Assembly: GCF_002902945.1 (NCBI RefSeq)
Contig: NZ_CP026103.1
Coordinates: 1,798,001-1,862,000 of the forward strand
Reading direction: 5' to 3'
DNA length: 64,000 nt
DNA from: Paraburkholderia caribensis
GTDB taxonomy: Bacteria > Pseudomonadota > Gammaproteobacteria > Burkholderiales > Burkholderiaceae
A program made the position numbers and the translations under genes. The notes under the pieces are model-generated. The model saw only the letters and a list, made by a program, of their open reading frames with translations. It had not been told where the DNA came from and searched no databases. Shown in pieces: positions 44,279 through 54,376 of the stretch. Numbering within the stretch: position 1 is the first letter of the stretch; every line of letters starts with the position of its first letter.

Positions 44279-45484
44279 TTAGCCGAAAGACGCTTGCGGA
44301 TTACCCGCTGCCAATGCCTCTGCGCGATTCGGCGCCGGCGGATAGATCCATTGCGTGTTGATCATCTGCTTGCGCGCCTTCCCTTCGGCGTGCGTCAGCT
44401 TGATCTGTCGATCCCAGCCTTCCGAATAGACCGCGCCCCATTCGCCGAGATCGACGCACGTGGCGTAGAACGGCTGTCGATACGTCAGCGTCGGCACGCC
44501 GAGCAGATCCGCAGCGACGTTGTGTCCGCCGAACTGGCCCATGACGATGGCGTGCTGACAGGACATCAGCGCGTAGCGGCCGCTGTCGTCTGTCGATGCC
44601 TTCGCGACGTCACCCGCAACGAATACATTGGGCGCTTCGGGCACGCGCAAATCCGGCGCCACTTCGACGCGGCCGAGCGGATCGAGATTCGACGACACCT
44701 GCGCGGCCAGCGGGCTCGCGCGCATGCCGCCCGCCCAGATCACCGTGCCCGCTTCGATGCGTTGGCCCGACGCCGTGCGAACGCCGCCGGCATCGACGGA
44801 CACCACGCCCGAACCCAGCAGCGCCTCGACGCCGAGCGATTCAAACGCCTCGGCGACGAACGGGCGGGGATTCGGCCCGAGATCGGGACCGATTGCATCT
44901 TGCGTGCCGATCACCACGACGCGAATCGCCGCGTCCGCGCCGAACTTCTCGCGCAGACGCTTCGGCAGTTCCGTTGCCACCTCGATGCCCGTAAAGCCGC
45001 AGCCCACCACGGCAACCGTATTGCGGGCTGGTGAAGCGGGCTGCTTCGCCAGCTTGTCGAGATGGTTATCGAGTTCCACTGCATCCTCGATACGGTCCAC
45101 CGAGAACGCGTGCTCCAGACCCGGCACAGGCGGCCTGCTGAGTTGACTGCCGCTCGTCAGCAGCAGACGGTCATACGCGAGCGAGCGGATTTGCCCGTTC
45201 GCAGACACGACGCTCACCGTCCTGTCCTGAACCGAAATTGCATCGACGCTGCCTTCGACATATTTCACGCCAATGGCATCAAGCAGCGGCAGCAGCGGCG
45301 CAGCCATCTTGTGCGGCTCGGCTTCATACATACGAGGGCGGATCTGCAGTTCGGGCTTCGGCGAAATCAACGTGATCTCAACGTCGCTGCTTCTGACGCC
45401 TGCGCCGTCGAGCACGCGAGCAGCGCCTAGCGCGCCCCATACGCCGGCAAAACCGGCACCCACAATCAGGATCTTCTGCGACAT
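44279..45484 (-). CDS. NDH-2-like FAD-dependent pyridine nucleotide oxidoreductase
   Basis: A 401-residue two-dinucleotide-fold flavoprotein. The FAD loop GAGFAGVWGA is at residues 8-17, the NAD loop VVGCGFTGIEVATELP near 169, and the FAD end motif NVFVAGDVA near 306. It fits the Ndh/AIF-like group that oxidises NADH with quinone. The ATG follows GAAGG; longer starts lack a ribosome site. It is probably controlled by the LysR gene 251 bases upstream on the same strand. Confidence 0.8.
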   Translation of the reverse strand: MSQKILIVGAGFAGVWGALGAARVLDGAGVRSSDVEITLISPKPELQIRPRMYEAEPHKMAAPLLPLLDAIGVKYVEGSVDAISVQDRTVSVVSANGQIRSLAYDRLLLTSGSQLSRPPVPGLEHAFSVDRIEDAVELDNHLDKLAKQPASPARNTVAVVGCGFTGIEVATELPKRLREKFGADAAIRVVVIGTQDAIGPDLGPNPRPFVAEAFESLGVEALLGSGVVSVDAGGVRTASGQRIEAGTVIWAGGMRASPLAAQVSSNLDPLGRVEVAPDLRVPEAPNVFVAGDVAKASTDDSGRYALMSCQHAIVMGQFGGHNVAADLLGVPTLTYRQPFYATCVDLGEWGAVYSEGWDRQIKLTHAEGKARKQMINTQWIYPPAPNRAEALAAGNPQASFG

Positions 45485-45735
45485 GAAATTGCCTTCGTTT
45501 AGAAAGTTGCGAAGTCGACGACCGGCGCGGCAACGCTTGCGGAAAGCATCGGCGAACGCGCCCGATCGACGTTGGAGACATTGCTCATGCGACCATCGTC
45601 GAGACGGATTGTAGGTTTGGAGATCGAACGCCAGAAGCACCGCGAACGCGTTCACCATGTTGCCTGCACGACAACAATAAGCGGTGAAGCGAGAAGGGAT
45701 TTCGCAGAGAGGGAAAGCAGTGACCGCCAGCAGAG

Positions 45736-46638
45736 CTAGCGCGCGAACTCCGTCGCCTTTGCCGCCTCGGCCAGATAATCGACGAACGAAGCGATGCGCG
45801 CCGATATCGCCGTGTTGCGATAGTAGACGGCATTGATCGGCTGCCGCACGTCCTGCGTCTGCCGCGCAAAAAGCTGGACGAGCCGGCCTTCGCGACGGTC
45901 GCGGCCCGTCATGAAATCGGACAGGCAAACAATGCCCGCGCCCTCCAGCGCCAGTTGCCGCAGCGTTTCGCCGCTCGACGATGCGATGGCCGGCTCGATC
46001 CGGTACAACTCGTTGTCCGGCCCGATCAGCGGCCAGACGTTGAGCGACTCGGGCTGCGTAAATCCCAGCAGCGAGTGCTTCGCGAGGTCGTCCACGCGTT
46101 TGGGATGACCATGCGCCTTCAGATACGCCGGCGTCGCCAGCACCCGTATGCGACTGCTGCCCACGGGCCGGCTATGCAGCGTCGAATCCTTGAGCCGTCC
46201 GATCCGGATCGCGACATCGGTGCGGCGTTCGAGCAGATCGATGATGCCTTCGTTGCTGTTCAGTTCCAGTTCGACCTGCGGATAGCGCGCGCGATAACCC
46301 GCGACGAGCGGCACGATCACATGCAGCATGAACGGCGTGGCGGCATCGACGCGCAAGCGTCCGGATGGCCGCTCGCGGCGCGCCGCGAGTTGCTCTTCGG
46401 CGTTCTCGACCGCACCGATGATCTCGCGCGCGTTTTGCAGAAAGGCCTTGCCCTCTTCCGTCAGTTCGAGGCGCCGCGTGGTCCGCCGCAGCAGCGTGGT
46501 TTGCAGCTTTTCCTCGAGCCGCGCCAGGGTCCGGCTCGCGCCGGAAACGGTCTGCTCCAGTTGTTCGGCAGCAGCCGTGATCGAGCCCGTGTCGACCACG
46601 GTCGCGAAGGTTTGCAGTTCGTCGAGAGTAACTTTCAT
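45736..46638 (-). CDS. LysR-family regulator (CrgA-type)
   Basis: A 300-residue LysR protein. The helix-turn-helix includes SITAAAEQLEQTVSGASRTLARLEEKL, and the effector domain has RPSGRLRVDAATPFMLHVIVPL. This branch often controls adjacent MFS or oxidoreductase genes. It is divergent from the MFS exporter across a 115-base AT-rich gap. Confidence 0.85.
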   Translation of the reverse strand: MKVTLDELQTFATVVDTGSITAAAEQLEQTVSGASRTLARLEEKLQTTLLRRTTRRLELTEEGKAFLQNAREIIGAVENAEEQLAARRERPSGRLRVDAATPFMLHVIVPLVAGYRARYPQVELELNSNEGIIDLLERRTDVAIRIGRLKDSTLHSRPVGSSRIRVLATPAYLKAHGHPKRVDDLAKHSLLGFTQPESLNVWPLIGPDNELYRIEPAIASSSGETLRQLALEGAGIVCLSDFMTGRDRREGRLVQLFARQTQDVRQPINAVYYRNTAISARIASFVDYLAEAAKATEFAR

Positions 46639-46753
46639 ACTTGATCTGAAATCAAAAGTGTTTCCTTTATAGACTAGTTTTTCTGCAAAAGTAAAGCGGG
46701 CACACTTCGTCCATCCGTTAAAGCCTTTCAATCATGCTTTCTGGTAGACGACC

Positions 46754-47956
46754 ATGCCACTTGCCCTCTTCGCGCTGACGCTCAGCGCCTTCGCAATCGG
46801 GACGACCGAGTTCGTCATCGTCGGACTCATCCCGACCATCGCCGCCGATCTCGGCGTCACGCTCCCCTCCGCGGGTCTGCTCGTCAGCCTGTATGCGCTG
46901 AGCGTCGCCATCGGCGCGCCGCTGCTGACCGCCCTGACCGGACGCGTGCCGCGCAAAACCTTGTTGATCGCGTTGATGGCGCTCTTCACGATCGGCAATC
47001 TGGTCGCGTGGCGCGCCCCGTCGTATGAATCGCTTGTGGTGGCGCGCATTCTGACGGGGCTCGCGCACGGCGTGTTCTTCTCGGTCGGCTCGATCATCGC
47101 GACCACGCTCGTGCCGAAAGACAAATCAGCCAGCGCGATTGCCACGATGTTCAGCGGCATGACCGTCGCATTCGTCGCGGGCATTCCGCTTGGCACGTTC
47201 ATCGGTCAGCATTTCGGCTGGCGCGCGACGTTTCTCGTCGTCGCGCTGTTCGGCCTGGTCGCGATGCTCGGCGCGTTGTTCTTCATGCCGAACAACCTGC
47301 CGCACAAGCGTCCGGCGTCGCTCGGCCAGCAGGCTCGCGTGATCGTTCATCCGCGTCTGTTGCTGGTGTATGCGATGACGGCTGTCGGCTATGGCGGCTC
47401 GCTGATCGCGTTCACGTTCATGGCGCCGATTCTCGAACAGATCGCGGGATTCACGCCGTCGCAGGTCAGCATGGTGCTCGTCGCGTATGGCGTTTCCGTC
47501 GCGGCCGGCAACGTGTGGGGCGGCAAGCTCGCCGACGCGCAAGGACCTGTGAAGGCATTGAAGCGGATTTTCCTTCTGCTCGCCGCAGTGCTGCTGGTGT
47601 TCACGTTCACGTCGCACAACGCGTGGCTCGCCGTGCTGACCATGCTTGCATGGGGTGCCGTCGCGTTCGGCAACGTGCCCGGCCTGCAGGTCTACGTGGT
47701 CAAGCAGGCGCAGCAGTTCGCGCCGCAAGCAACGGATGTCGCGTCGGGCTTCAACATCGCCGCGTTCAACCTCGGCGTGGCGGGCGGATCGTCGCTGGGC
47801 GGCGTGATCGTCGCGCACCTCGGGCTGGGCCACACGCCGTGGATCGCCGCTGCCGTGACCATGCTGGCGTTCGGCTTGACGGCGTGGAGCGGCCGCCTCG
47901 ACCGCCGCGCGGGACTCGCCGAGCACACGGCCGAAGCCGTCGCGGCGACGCATTGA
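46754..47956 (+). CDS. MFS (DHA1-type) efflux transporter
   Basis: A 400-residue twelve-helix transporter of the AraJ/YdhP group. The start is FALTLSAFAIGTTEFVIVGLIPTIAADLGVT, and motif A-like GRVPRKTLL is near residue 64. Probable role: efflux of sugars, purines or arabinose-like compounds, or drugs. It is divergent from the LysR gene, which likely regulates it. Confidence 0.85.
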   Translation: MPLALFALTLSAFAIGTTEFVIVGLIPTIAADLGVTLPSAGLLVSLYALSVAIGAPLLTALTGRVPRKTLLIALMALFTIGNLVAWRAPSYESLVVARILTGLAHGVFFSVGSIIATTLVPKDKSASAIATMFSGMTVAFVAGIPLGTFIGQHFGWRATFLVVALFGLVAMLGALFFMPNNLPHKRPASLGQQARVIVHPRLLLVYAMTAVGYGGSLIAFTFMAPILEQIAGFTPSQVSMVLVAYGVSVAAGNVWGGKLADAQGPVKALKRIFLLLAAVLLVFTFTSHNAWLAVLTMLAWGAVAFGNVPGLQVYVVKQAQQFAPQATDVASGFNIAAFNLGVAGGSSLGGVIVAHLGLGHTPWIAAAVTMLAFGLTAWSGRLDRRAGLAEHTAEAVAATH

Positions 47957-48109
47957 ACTTGAGTCGAATCGCACGGGGTACGGCAGGTCTGTACTCTTGA
48001 TCGAAAATCAAATTTCTTTCGCGTTTCGAGCGGTTTTTCGAATGAATCGAACGGGCCAGAATGAAGCTTGTTCATCGCCTGGCGAATCTATCAATCAAGG
48101 GGTATCACC

Positions 48110-48916
48110 ATGAGTCACATTCCGGCATTTGGTCTCGGCACGTTCCGGCTGCAAGGCCAGGTCGTCATCGATTCGGTGCGCAACGGCCTCGAACTGGGCT
48201 ATCGCACCATCGACACCGCACAGATCTACGGCAATGAAGCGGAAGTCGGCGAAGCGATCGCCGCTTCGGGGGTTGCGCGCGACGAGCTGTTCCTGACCAC
48301 GAAGATCTGGGTCGACAACTACTCGCGCAACAAGCTCGTTGCGAGCCTTAAAGAGAGCCTGACGAAGCTGCGCACCGATCGCGTCGACCTGACGTTGATC
48401 CATTGGCCCGCGCCGGAAAACGGCGTCCCGCTCGAGGAATTCATGAGCGCGCTCGCGGATGCGAAGACGCAAGGACTCACGCGACAGATCGGTGTTTCGA
48501 ACTTCAACATCGAGCTGACGAAGCAGGCCATTGCGGTGGTCGGCAAAGACAACATCGCAACCAATCAGATCGAGCTGAGTCCGTATCTGCAGAACCGCAA
48601 GCTCGTCGAATTTCTCGGCGAACAGGGCATTCATGTCACGTCCTACATGACGCTCGCTTACGGCAAGGTGCTGAAGGACCCGGTTATCGGCGCGATCGCC
48701 AAACGGCACGACGCCACGCCGGCGCAAGTCGCGCTCGCCTGGGCGCTGCAACTGGGCTATTCGGTGATTCCGTCATCGACGAAGCGCGAGAACCTCGCCA
48801 GCAACCTGCTCGCGCAACAACTGCCGCTTACTGCCGACGACATGGCGCAGATCGCCGCACTCGAACGCAACGGCCGCGAAGTCAGCCCTGGCGGTCTCGC
48901 GCCTGTGTGGGACTAA
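48110..48916 (+). CDS. dkgB: Aldo/keto reductase, DkgB-like (2,5-diketo-D-gluconate/methylglyoxal reductase)
   Basis: A 268-residue AKR5-type reductase. The tetrad lies in TIDTAQIYGNE (Asp, Tyr), TTKIWVDN (Lys) and LIHWPAP (His), and IPSSTKRENL binds NADPH. Length and sequence style match DkgB. It likely reduces methylglyoxal and related aldehydes. It starts after an AAGGGG site, 53 bases upstream of the ene-reductase, probably one operon. Confidence 0.85.
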   Translation: MSHIPAFGLGTFRLQGQVVIDSVRNGLELGYRTIDTAQIYGNEAEVGEAIAASGVARDELFLTTKIWVDNYSRNKLVASLKESLTKLRTDRVDLTLIHWPAPENGVPLEEFMSALADAKTQGLTRQIGVSNFNIELTKQAIAVVGKDNIATNQIELSPYLQNRKLVEFLGEQGIHVTSYMTLAYGKVLKDPVIGAIAKRHDATPAQVALAWALQLGYSVIPSSTKRENLASNLLAQQLPLTADDMAQIAALERNGREVSPGGLAPVWD

Positions 48917-48969
48917 CGAAAAACCACGCTCGCGGCGAACCTGCCGTGAGCGACGCAAGGAATCGCATC

Positions 48970-50088
48970 ATGAAGAACGACCCGCTTTTCGAACCCCTCG
49001 CGCTCGGCGCGCTCACCCTTTCCAACCGGATCGTGATGCCGCCGATGACACGCTCGCGCGCCAGCCAGCCCGGCGACGAAGCCAACGATCTGATGGCTGC
49101 CTACTATGCGCAGCGCGCCAGCGCCGGTCTGATCGTCAGCGAAGGCACCTACATTTCGCCGCTGGCAAAGGGCTATGCTTGGACGCCCGGCATTCACACG
49201 CAGGCGCAGATAGACGGCTGGCGCAAAGTCACGAAGGCGGTCCACGAAGCGGGCGGACGCATCTTCGCGCAGCTGTGGCATGTCGGCCGGTTGAGCCATA
49301 CGAGCCTGCTCGGCGGTGAACAGCCCGTGTCGTCTTCCGCGCTACAGGCGAAGGGCGTCAACGTGTTCATCGCCGGCGCAGACGGCAGCAACGTGCCGGG
49401 CTTCGTGCAGGCATCGGCGCCGCGCGCGCTGAGCACGGCGGAAATCGCCGACGTGGTCGTGCAGTATCGGGAGGCGGCCGGCAACGCGATGCTCGCAGGC
49501 TTCGACGGCGTCGAACTGCATGCGGCCAACGGCTATCTCGTCAATCAGTTCATCGATTCCGAAGCGAACCACCGCACGGACGAATACGGCGGCTCGCTGA
49601 AAAATCGCCTGCGGTTTCTGGACGAAGTCACGCGTGCGCTGATCGACGGCACGGGTGACGCGCAGCGCGTCGGCATCCGTCTCGCGCCGCTGACCACCCT
49701 CAACGGATGCGTCGACGCAGACCCCGAAACGACCTACCTCGCAGCCGCGAAGCTGCTCGGTGAAATCGGCGTTGCGTATATCCATATCGCGGAAGCCGAT
49801 TGGGACGATGCGCCGCATATGCCCGTCGAATTCAAGCAGCGCATCCGGCAAGCCTATCCAGGCGCGTTGATCTATGCGGGCAAATATACGGCGGATCGCG
49901 CGCGCGAGGCCATCGCCGCAGGTTGGGCGGACCTCATTGCATTCGGCCGCCCTTTCGTTGCGAATCCCGATCTGCCGCAGCGCCTGCGCAGCGGGGCCGA
50001 TCTTGCCGTGCATGAACGCGACACACTGTTCGGCGGCGGCGCTCGAGGGCTCACGGACTACCCGGCGCTCACGGGCACCAACGACTGA
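48970..50088 (+). CDS. Old-yellow-enzyme ene-reductase (NemA-like)
   Basis: A 372-residue FMN enzyme. Markers are NRIVMPPMTRSRA near residue 19, the substrate-binding pair in VELHAANGYLVNQF (His-x-x-Asn), and RTDEYGGS. It reduces activated double bonds, such as N-ethylmaleimide and other electrophiles, with NADPH. Together with the DkgB-like enzyme it forms an electrophile-detoxification pair. The start is the ATG after an AAGGAATC site. Confidence 0.85.
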   Translation: MKNDPLFEPLALGALTLSNRIVMPPMTRSRASQPGDEANDLMAAYYAQRASAGLIVSEGTYISPLAKGYAWTPGIHTQAQIDGWRKVTKAVHEAGGRIFAQLWHVGRLSHTSLLGGEQPVSSSALQAKGVNVFIAGADGSNVPGFVQASAPRALSTAEIADVVVQYREAAGNAMLAGFDGVELHAANGYLVNQFIDSEANHRTDEYGGSLKNRLRFLDEVTRALIDGTGDAQRVGIRLAPLTTLNGCVDADPETTYLAAAKLLGEIGVAYIHIAEADWDDAPHMPVEFKQRIRQAYPGALIYAGKYTADRAREAIAAGWADLIAFGRPFVANPDLPQRLRSGADLAVHERDTLFGGGARGLTDYPALTGTND

Positions 50089-50346
50089 CGAACGGTCCTC
50101 TATCCACGACAACCCACCGACGCCGCGCGTCGAGTGCCTCGTGGGCGTGACACGCCTCAAGACGACTCTGGACACTCAGGGCCGCTGACCCGCGCTGAAC
50201 CTGTACGTGCCAATTCGCACGGTGCGTGCGTTTTGCGAAACGCGGTATCCGTCGTACCAGTACCTTGCGTAGCTACCGTGGCGCCCTGCTTTCATGGGCT
50301 CCGCAGAAACTGCGACATTCGCGATGACTGGTCAACGGAGATTTAT

Positions 50347-52068
50347 ATGTCAGCAAACACCATTGCAGCTTACCTGGCCCAAACGCTCGCGACAGCGGGC
50401 GTCGAACGCATCTGGGGCGTGACGGGCGACAGCCTGAACGGTCTTGCCTACGCACTCGACAAGGTCGGCGGCATCCGCTGGATGCATACGCGCCACGAAG
50501 AGTCCGCTGCATTCGCGGCGGGCGCCGATGCCGCATCCACGGGCCGGCTCGCCGTGTGCGCGGGCAGTTGCGGTCCGGGCAACCTGCATCTGATCAATGG
50601 TCTGTTCGACTGTCATCGCAATCACCAGCCCGTGCTCGCGATCGCCGCACACATTCCATCGACGGAGATCGGCCTCGGCTACTTTCAGGAAACGCATCCG
50701 CAGGAGTTGTTCAAGGAGTGCAGCCATTACGTGGAGCTCGTGTCGTCGGCTGCGCAGTTTCCGCGTGTCCTCGCGCGCGCAATGCGTACGGCCATCGAGG
50801 AGCGCGGCGTGGCGGTGATCGTGTTGCCTGGCGACGTCGCCTTGGGCGACGGCCCCGACGAATTGCCGACGTGGACGGAAAGCGCGCCGCCGCGCATCGT
50901 GCCCGCCGAAGCCGATCTGGAGCGCCTTGCGACCCTGCTCAATACGTCGGATGCCGTCACGATCATGTGCGGCAGCGGCACACAGGGTGCACACGACGAA
51001 GTCGTGGCGCTTGCCGATACGCTCGGCGCGCCTGTCGTGCATGCGTTGCGTGGCAAGCAGTTCGTCGAGTACGACAACCCATTCGACGTCGGCATGACGG
51101 GGCTGATCGGTTTCAGCTCGGGCTATCACGCGATGATGTCGTGCGACACGCTGCTGCTACTTGGCTGCGATTTTCCGTATCGTCCGTTCTACCCGCCGCA
51201 CGCGAAGATCGTGCAGATCGACTGGAAGGGCTCGCAACTCGGTCATCGTGCGCCGCTGACGCTGGGTCTGGTCGGAACGGTCAAGGAGACGATCGCGGCG
51301 ACACTGCCCAAACTTCAGCGCAAGCAGGACCGTGTCTTCATCGACACGGCGCGCAAGCATTACGCCGCCGCGCGCAAGAGCCTCGACGAGCTCGCGACGC
51401 CTGCGCCCGCAGGCAGGCCGGTGCATCCGCAGTACCTTGCGCGCATGATCGACGAAATCGCCAGCGAAGATGCCATCTTCACCGCCGACGTCGGCACGCC
51501 AACCGTGTGGTCCGCGCGTTATCTGACGATGAACGGCAAGCGTCAATTGCACGGATCGTTCAATCATGGGTCGATGGCGAATGCGATGCCGCAGGCGCTC
51601 GGTGCGCAGGGCGCGCATCCGGGCCGTCAGGTCGTGTCGCTTTCGGGTGACGGCGGCCTGTCGATGCTGCTCGGCGATCTGCTGACCGCGCGCCAGCTCG
51701 GGCTGCCAATCAAGGTCGTGGTGTTCAACAATAGCGTGCTGGGTTTCGTTTCGATGGAACTGAAAGCGAGCGGCTATCTCGACACGAACGTCGATCTGAG
51801 CAAAACCGAATTTGCAGCGATTGCGAAAGGCGCAGGCATCTTCAGCATTCGCGTCGAAGATTCGGAACAGGTGGCCGGAGCGTTGAAGGAAGCCTTCGCG
51901 CACGACGGCCCGGCCGTCGTCGATGTCGTGACGGCGAAACAGGAACTCGCGATGCCGCCCAAGATCGAGCTCGAACAGGCCAAGGGTTTTAGTCTGTACA
52001 TGATGCGCGCCATTCTGAATGGCCGCGGCGACGAAATCGTCGACCTCGTGCGGACCAATTTCCGTTGA
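50347..52068 (+). CDS. poxB: Pyruvate:ubiquinone oxidoreductase (pyruvate oxidase)
   Basis: A 573-residue thiamine diphosphate and FAD enzyme of the PoxB type. Thiamine motifs are WMHTRHEESAAFAAGADA near residue 45 and LSGDGGLSMLLGDLL...VVVFNNSVLG near residue 435-463. The C-terminal membrane-binding tail is present (full length). It decarboxylates pyruvate to acetate and sends electrons to ubiquinone, usually in stationary phase. It is separate from the ene-reductase by a 258-base gap, so it probably has its own promoter. Confidence 0.85.
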   Translation: MSANTIAAYLAQTLATAGVERIWGVTGDSLNGLAYALDKVGGIRWMHTRHEESAAFAAGADAASTGRLAVCAGSCGPGNLHLINGLFDCHRNHQPVLAIAAHIPSTEIGLGYFQETHPQELFKECSHYVELVSSAAQFPRVLARAMRTAIEERGVAVIVLPGDVALGDGPDELPTWTESAPPRIVPAEADLERLATLLNTSDAVTIMCGSGTQGAHDEVVALADTLGAPVVHALRGKQFVEYDNPFDVGMTGLIGFSSGYHAMMSCDTLLLLGCDFPYRPFYPPHAKIVQIDWKGSQLGHRAPLTLGLVGTVKETIAATLPKLQRKQDRVFIDTARKHYAAARKSLDELATPAPAGRPVHPQYLARMIDEIASEDAIFTADVGTPTVWSARYLTMNGKRQLHGSFNHGSMANAMPQALGAQGAHPGRQVVSLSGDGGLSMLLGDLLTARQLGLPIKVVVFNNSVLGFVSMELKASGYLDTNVDLSKTEFAAIAKGAGIFSIRVEDSEQVAGALKEAFAHDGPAVVDVVTAKQELAMPPKIELEQAKGFSLYMMRAILNGRGDEIVDLVRTNFR

Positions 52069-52241
52069 TGCATGGGGTGTCGGCGCGCCGCCATTCGTAC
52101 TTTAAGGATGGCGGCTACCGAAGTCCCGCATTGGTTTCTTCAGGTGGTAATTTCGCGTGTAAAGCGCACTTCTGCGAGTCGTGCCAAGCGCGCTCACGCT
52201 GAGAAGAAACGTCTGGCGCTAATGCGTGAACGTGCATAACG

Positions 52242-52856
52242 TCAGCGCCCCGCCAGCATCCTTCCACCGAGCCCAATCAACAGCACGCCCGCCGTCGTAT
52301 CGATCACGGCTTTGCGCCGGACCATGAAGCCGCGAATGGCGGGATGAGACGCCAGCAGCGCCATCGCGCAGTACCACACGCACGATATGCCGATCGACAG
52401 CGCGACGACAGCGATATCGAACGATAGTGTGGCGTGAGCAGGCACCATCACGGCAAATATGCTGCCGTAGAACGCGACCGATTTGGGGTTCGTCATGCTC
52501 ACGAAATAGCCGCGTTTCGCGGCAGCCCAACCCGACCCGGCGGTCCGTGCAGGCGCGGACAAAGGTTGGCGGGCAGTCACGATCATCTTCGCGCCGAGCC
52601 AGATCAGATAGGCCGCACCCGCAATCCGCAAGGTCGTCTCGATCCAGGCCACGTGCGTGACGATCAGGCTCAGGCCCGCGATCGCTATCAACGCCCAAGT
52701 GCCCGACGCAGCCGCCAGCCCCAGACCCGTCGATACGCCAGCACGTCGCGACGCAACCGCCGTCGATGTGACGATCACGAAGTTAGGCCCCGGGCTGGCA
52801 ACGCTGAGCAGCAACACGCCGCACAGCGCGAGCAAACTGTTGATGGGATCGAGCAT
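52242..52856 (-). CDS. LysE/RhtB-family exporter
   Basis: A 204-residue inner-membrane exporter with the signature SVASPGPNFVIVTSTAVASRRAG near residue 22 and FVSMTNPKSVAFYGSIF near residue 119. The ATG at 52856 follows GGAAGAC; a GTG 12 bases earlier is possible. Substrate unknown. It lies 99 bases downstream of the MocR-type gene on the same strand. Confidence 0.85.
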   Translation of the reverse strand: MLDPINSLLALCGVLLLSVASPGPNFVIVTSTAVASRRAGVSTGLGLAAASGTWALIAIAGLSLIVTHVAWIETTLRIAGAAYLIWLGAKMIVTARQPLSAPARTAGSGWAAAKRGYFVSMTNPKSVAFYGSIFAVMVPAHATLSFDIAVVALSIGISCVWYCAMALLASHPAIRGFMVRRKAVIDTTAGVLLIGLGGRMLAGR

Positions 52857-52955
52857 GGTGTCTTCCACGGACGTTGGGCAAAAATCGGATTTCCATCATA
52901 CGCGAGGGGATGCGAAGCCCCGCTGCAACATGCCTCTGAAGCGCAAACGCCGCCT

Positions 52956-54290
52956 TTAATACGCGTAACTGCTAATCACGCGCCTGACCGTTTCCAGCGA
53001 TTCGCGCAGCACATCGAGTTCGACGGAACCCAACGCGAGGCGCACCGCATGCGGCACATGGTGCGAAGTCGCGTACGGTTCGGCCGTCGACACCGAAATG
53101 CGCTCGCGCATGAGCGCCGCAGCAACCTGATCGGCACGCACGTCTTCCGACAACGGCAACCAGACGAAATACGACGACGGGTGACGAACGCAATTCAGGC
53201 CCGCGAGAATCCCGGCGGCCATGGCTTGCCGGACCTTCGCGTCGCGGCGCTTCTCCGCTTCGAGCCGCTTGACGGTGCCGTCGTCGAGCCACGCGCACGC
53301 GATCGACGTCATCACGCCGGGCGTATTCCACGTCGTCGCCCTGATGATCCGCTCGATGGCCTTCATCGATTCAACCGAGGCCGCGACAAAACCCACGCGC
53401 AATCCGGTAGCGACGTTCTTCGAAAGACCGGACACGTACACGGTCGTTTCCGGCGCGAGCGCGGCGAGCGGCGCAGGCGGTTTGCCCGCCAAGAACGCGT
53501 ACGCGGCGTCTTCGATAATCAACAGCCCGTGCCGGCGCGCAATCGACACAAGTTGCCTGCGCCATTGCGCACCCGTCACCCAACCGAGCGGATTGTGCAG
53601 CGTCGGCATCACGTACACGGCGCGCACGCGTCGAGTCCTGCACAAGCGTTCGAGCGCGTCGAGATCGAACCCTTGACCGTCCGCGGGTATCGGAGCCAGT
53701 TCGAGCCGACAGGCCTCGGCCAGCACCTTGAACCCCGGATAGGTCAGCGTGTCCACTGCGACCACGTCGCCAGGGCCCAGCAGCGCCATGACGGTTGCAG
53801 CCAGGCCTGCTTGCGCGCCGTTCACGAGCGACACCTGCTCCCAGCCGACGTCGAGCCCCCTGCATGCGAGATGACGCGCGACGGCCGCGCGTTCATGCTG
53901 GCGTCCGCCATGCGGCTGATAGCGAAGCAGGCTTTCCAGATCGCCGGACGCAGCAAGCTGGCGCAACGCGCCGCGCAACAGATCCGCCTGGCCCGGCAGC
54001 GCCGGATAGTTGAAATTGAGGTCGACCATGCCCGCCGCCAGCGCGAACTGATCGATGCCCTGTCTGGGCGGCAGCGAGATTTCCCGCACGAACGTACCGC
54101 GTCCCGTCTCTCCGCTGACGAGTCCCATCGCCGCGAGTTCGGCGTAGACACGCGTCGCCGTGACGAGCGCGAGGCCGTGCGTGGACGCGAGCTGACGATG
54201 CGTCGGCAGGCGCGCGCCGGCGCGCAGGCGTCCCGAGCGGATATCCGCGGCGAGCGTGTCGACGAGTTCCTTGTACCGGGGCTGAGCCAT
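52956..54290 (-). CDS. MocR-family regulator (GntR plus aminotransferase domain)
   Basis: A 444-residue protein. The GntR helix-turn-helix is at about residues 5-65 (GARLPTHRQLASTHGLALVTATRVYAEL). The aminotransferase domain has NPLGWVTG, EDAAYAFLAG, and the PLP lysine in VSGLSKNVATGLRVGF. It is divergent from the DJ-1-like gene 86 bases away and probably controls it. The ATG at 54290 is chosen; the TTG at 54311 would place the start inside the likely operator. Confidence 0.85.
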   Translation of the reverse strand: MAQPRYKELVDTLAADIRSGRLRAGARLPTHRQLASTHGLALVTATRVYAELAAMGLVSGETGRGTFVREISLPPRQGIDQFALAAGMVDLNFNYPALPGQADLLRGALRQLAASGDLESLLRYQPHGGRQHERAAVARHLACRGLDVGWEQVSLVNGAQAGLAATVMALLGPGDVVAVDTLTYPGFKVLAEACRLELAPIPADGQGFDLDALERLCRTRRVRAVYVMPTLHNPLGWVTGAQWRRQLVSIARRHGLLIIEDAAYAFLAGKPPAPLAALAPETTVYVSGLSKNVATGLRVGFVAASVESMKAIERIIRATTWNTPGVMTSIACAWLDDGTVKRLEAEKRRDAKVRQAMAAGILAGLNCVRHPSSYFVWLPLSEDVRADQVAAALMRERISVSTAEPYATSHHVPHAVRLALGSVELDVLRESLETVRRVISSYAY

Positions 54291-54307
54291 GCGCAGATGT
54301 ATCCATG

Positions 54308-54323
54308 ACAATTATTTGATTGT
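54308..54323. promoter_or_regulatory. Inverted repeat in the MocR/DJ-1 divergent promoter
   Basis: Arms ACAAT and ATTGT are separated by six bases, in the AT-rich 86-base gap between the two divergent starts. It is a fair candidate for the MocR-type operator. Confidence 0.5.
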
Positions 54324-54376
54324 AATGGTATCTGCGCATAGCATCGTCGTACCACATTCATCGGCGGGCAGACATC

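Noticed and set aside
52087..52115. Inverted repeat GCCGCCAT/ATGGCGGC after poxB
   Set aside because: Short arms, 13-base loop and no T run; too weak to call a terminator.
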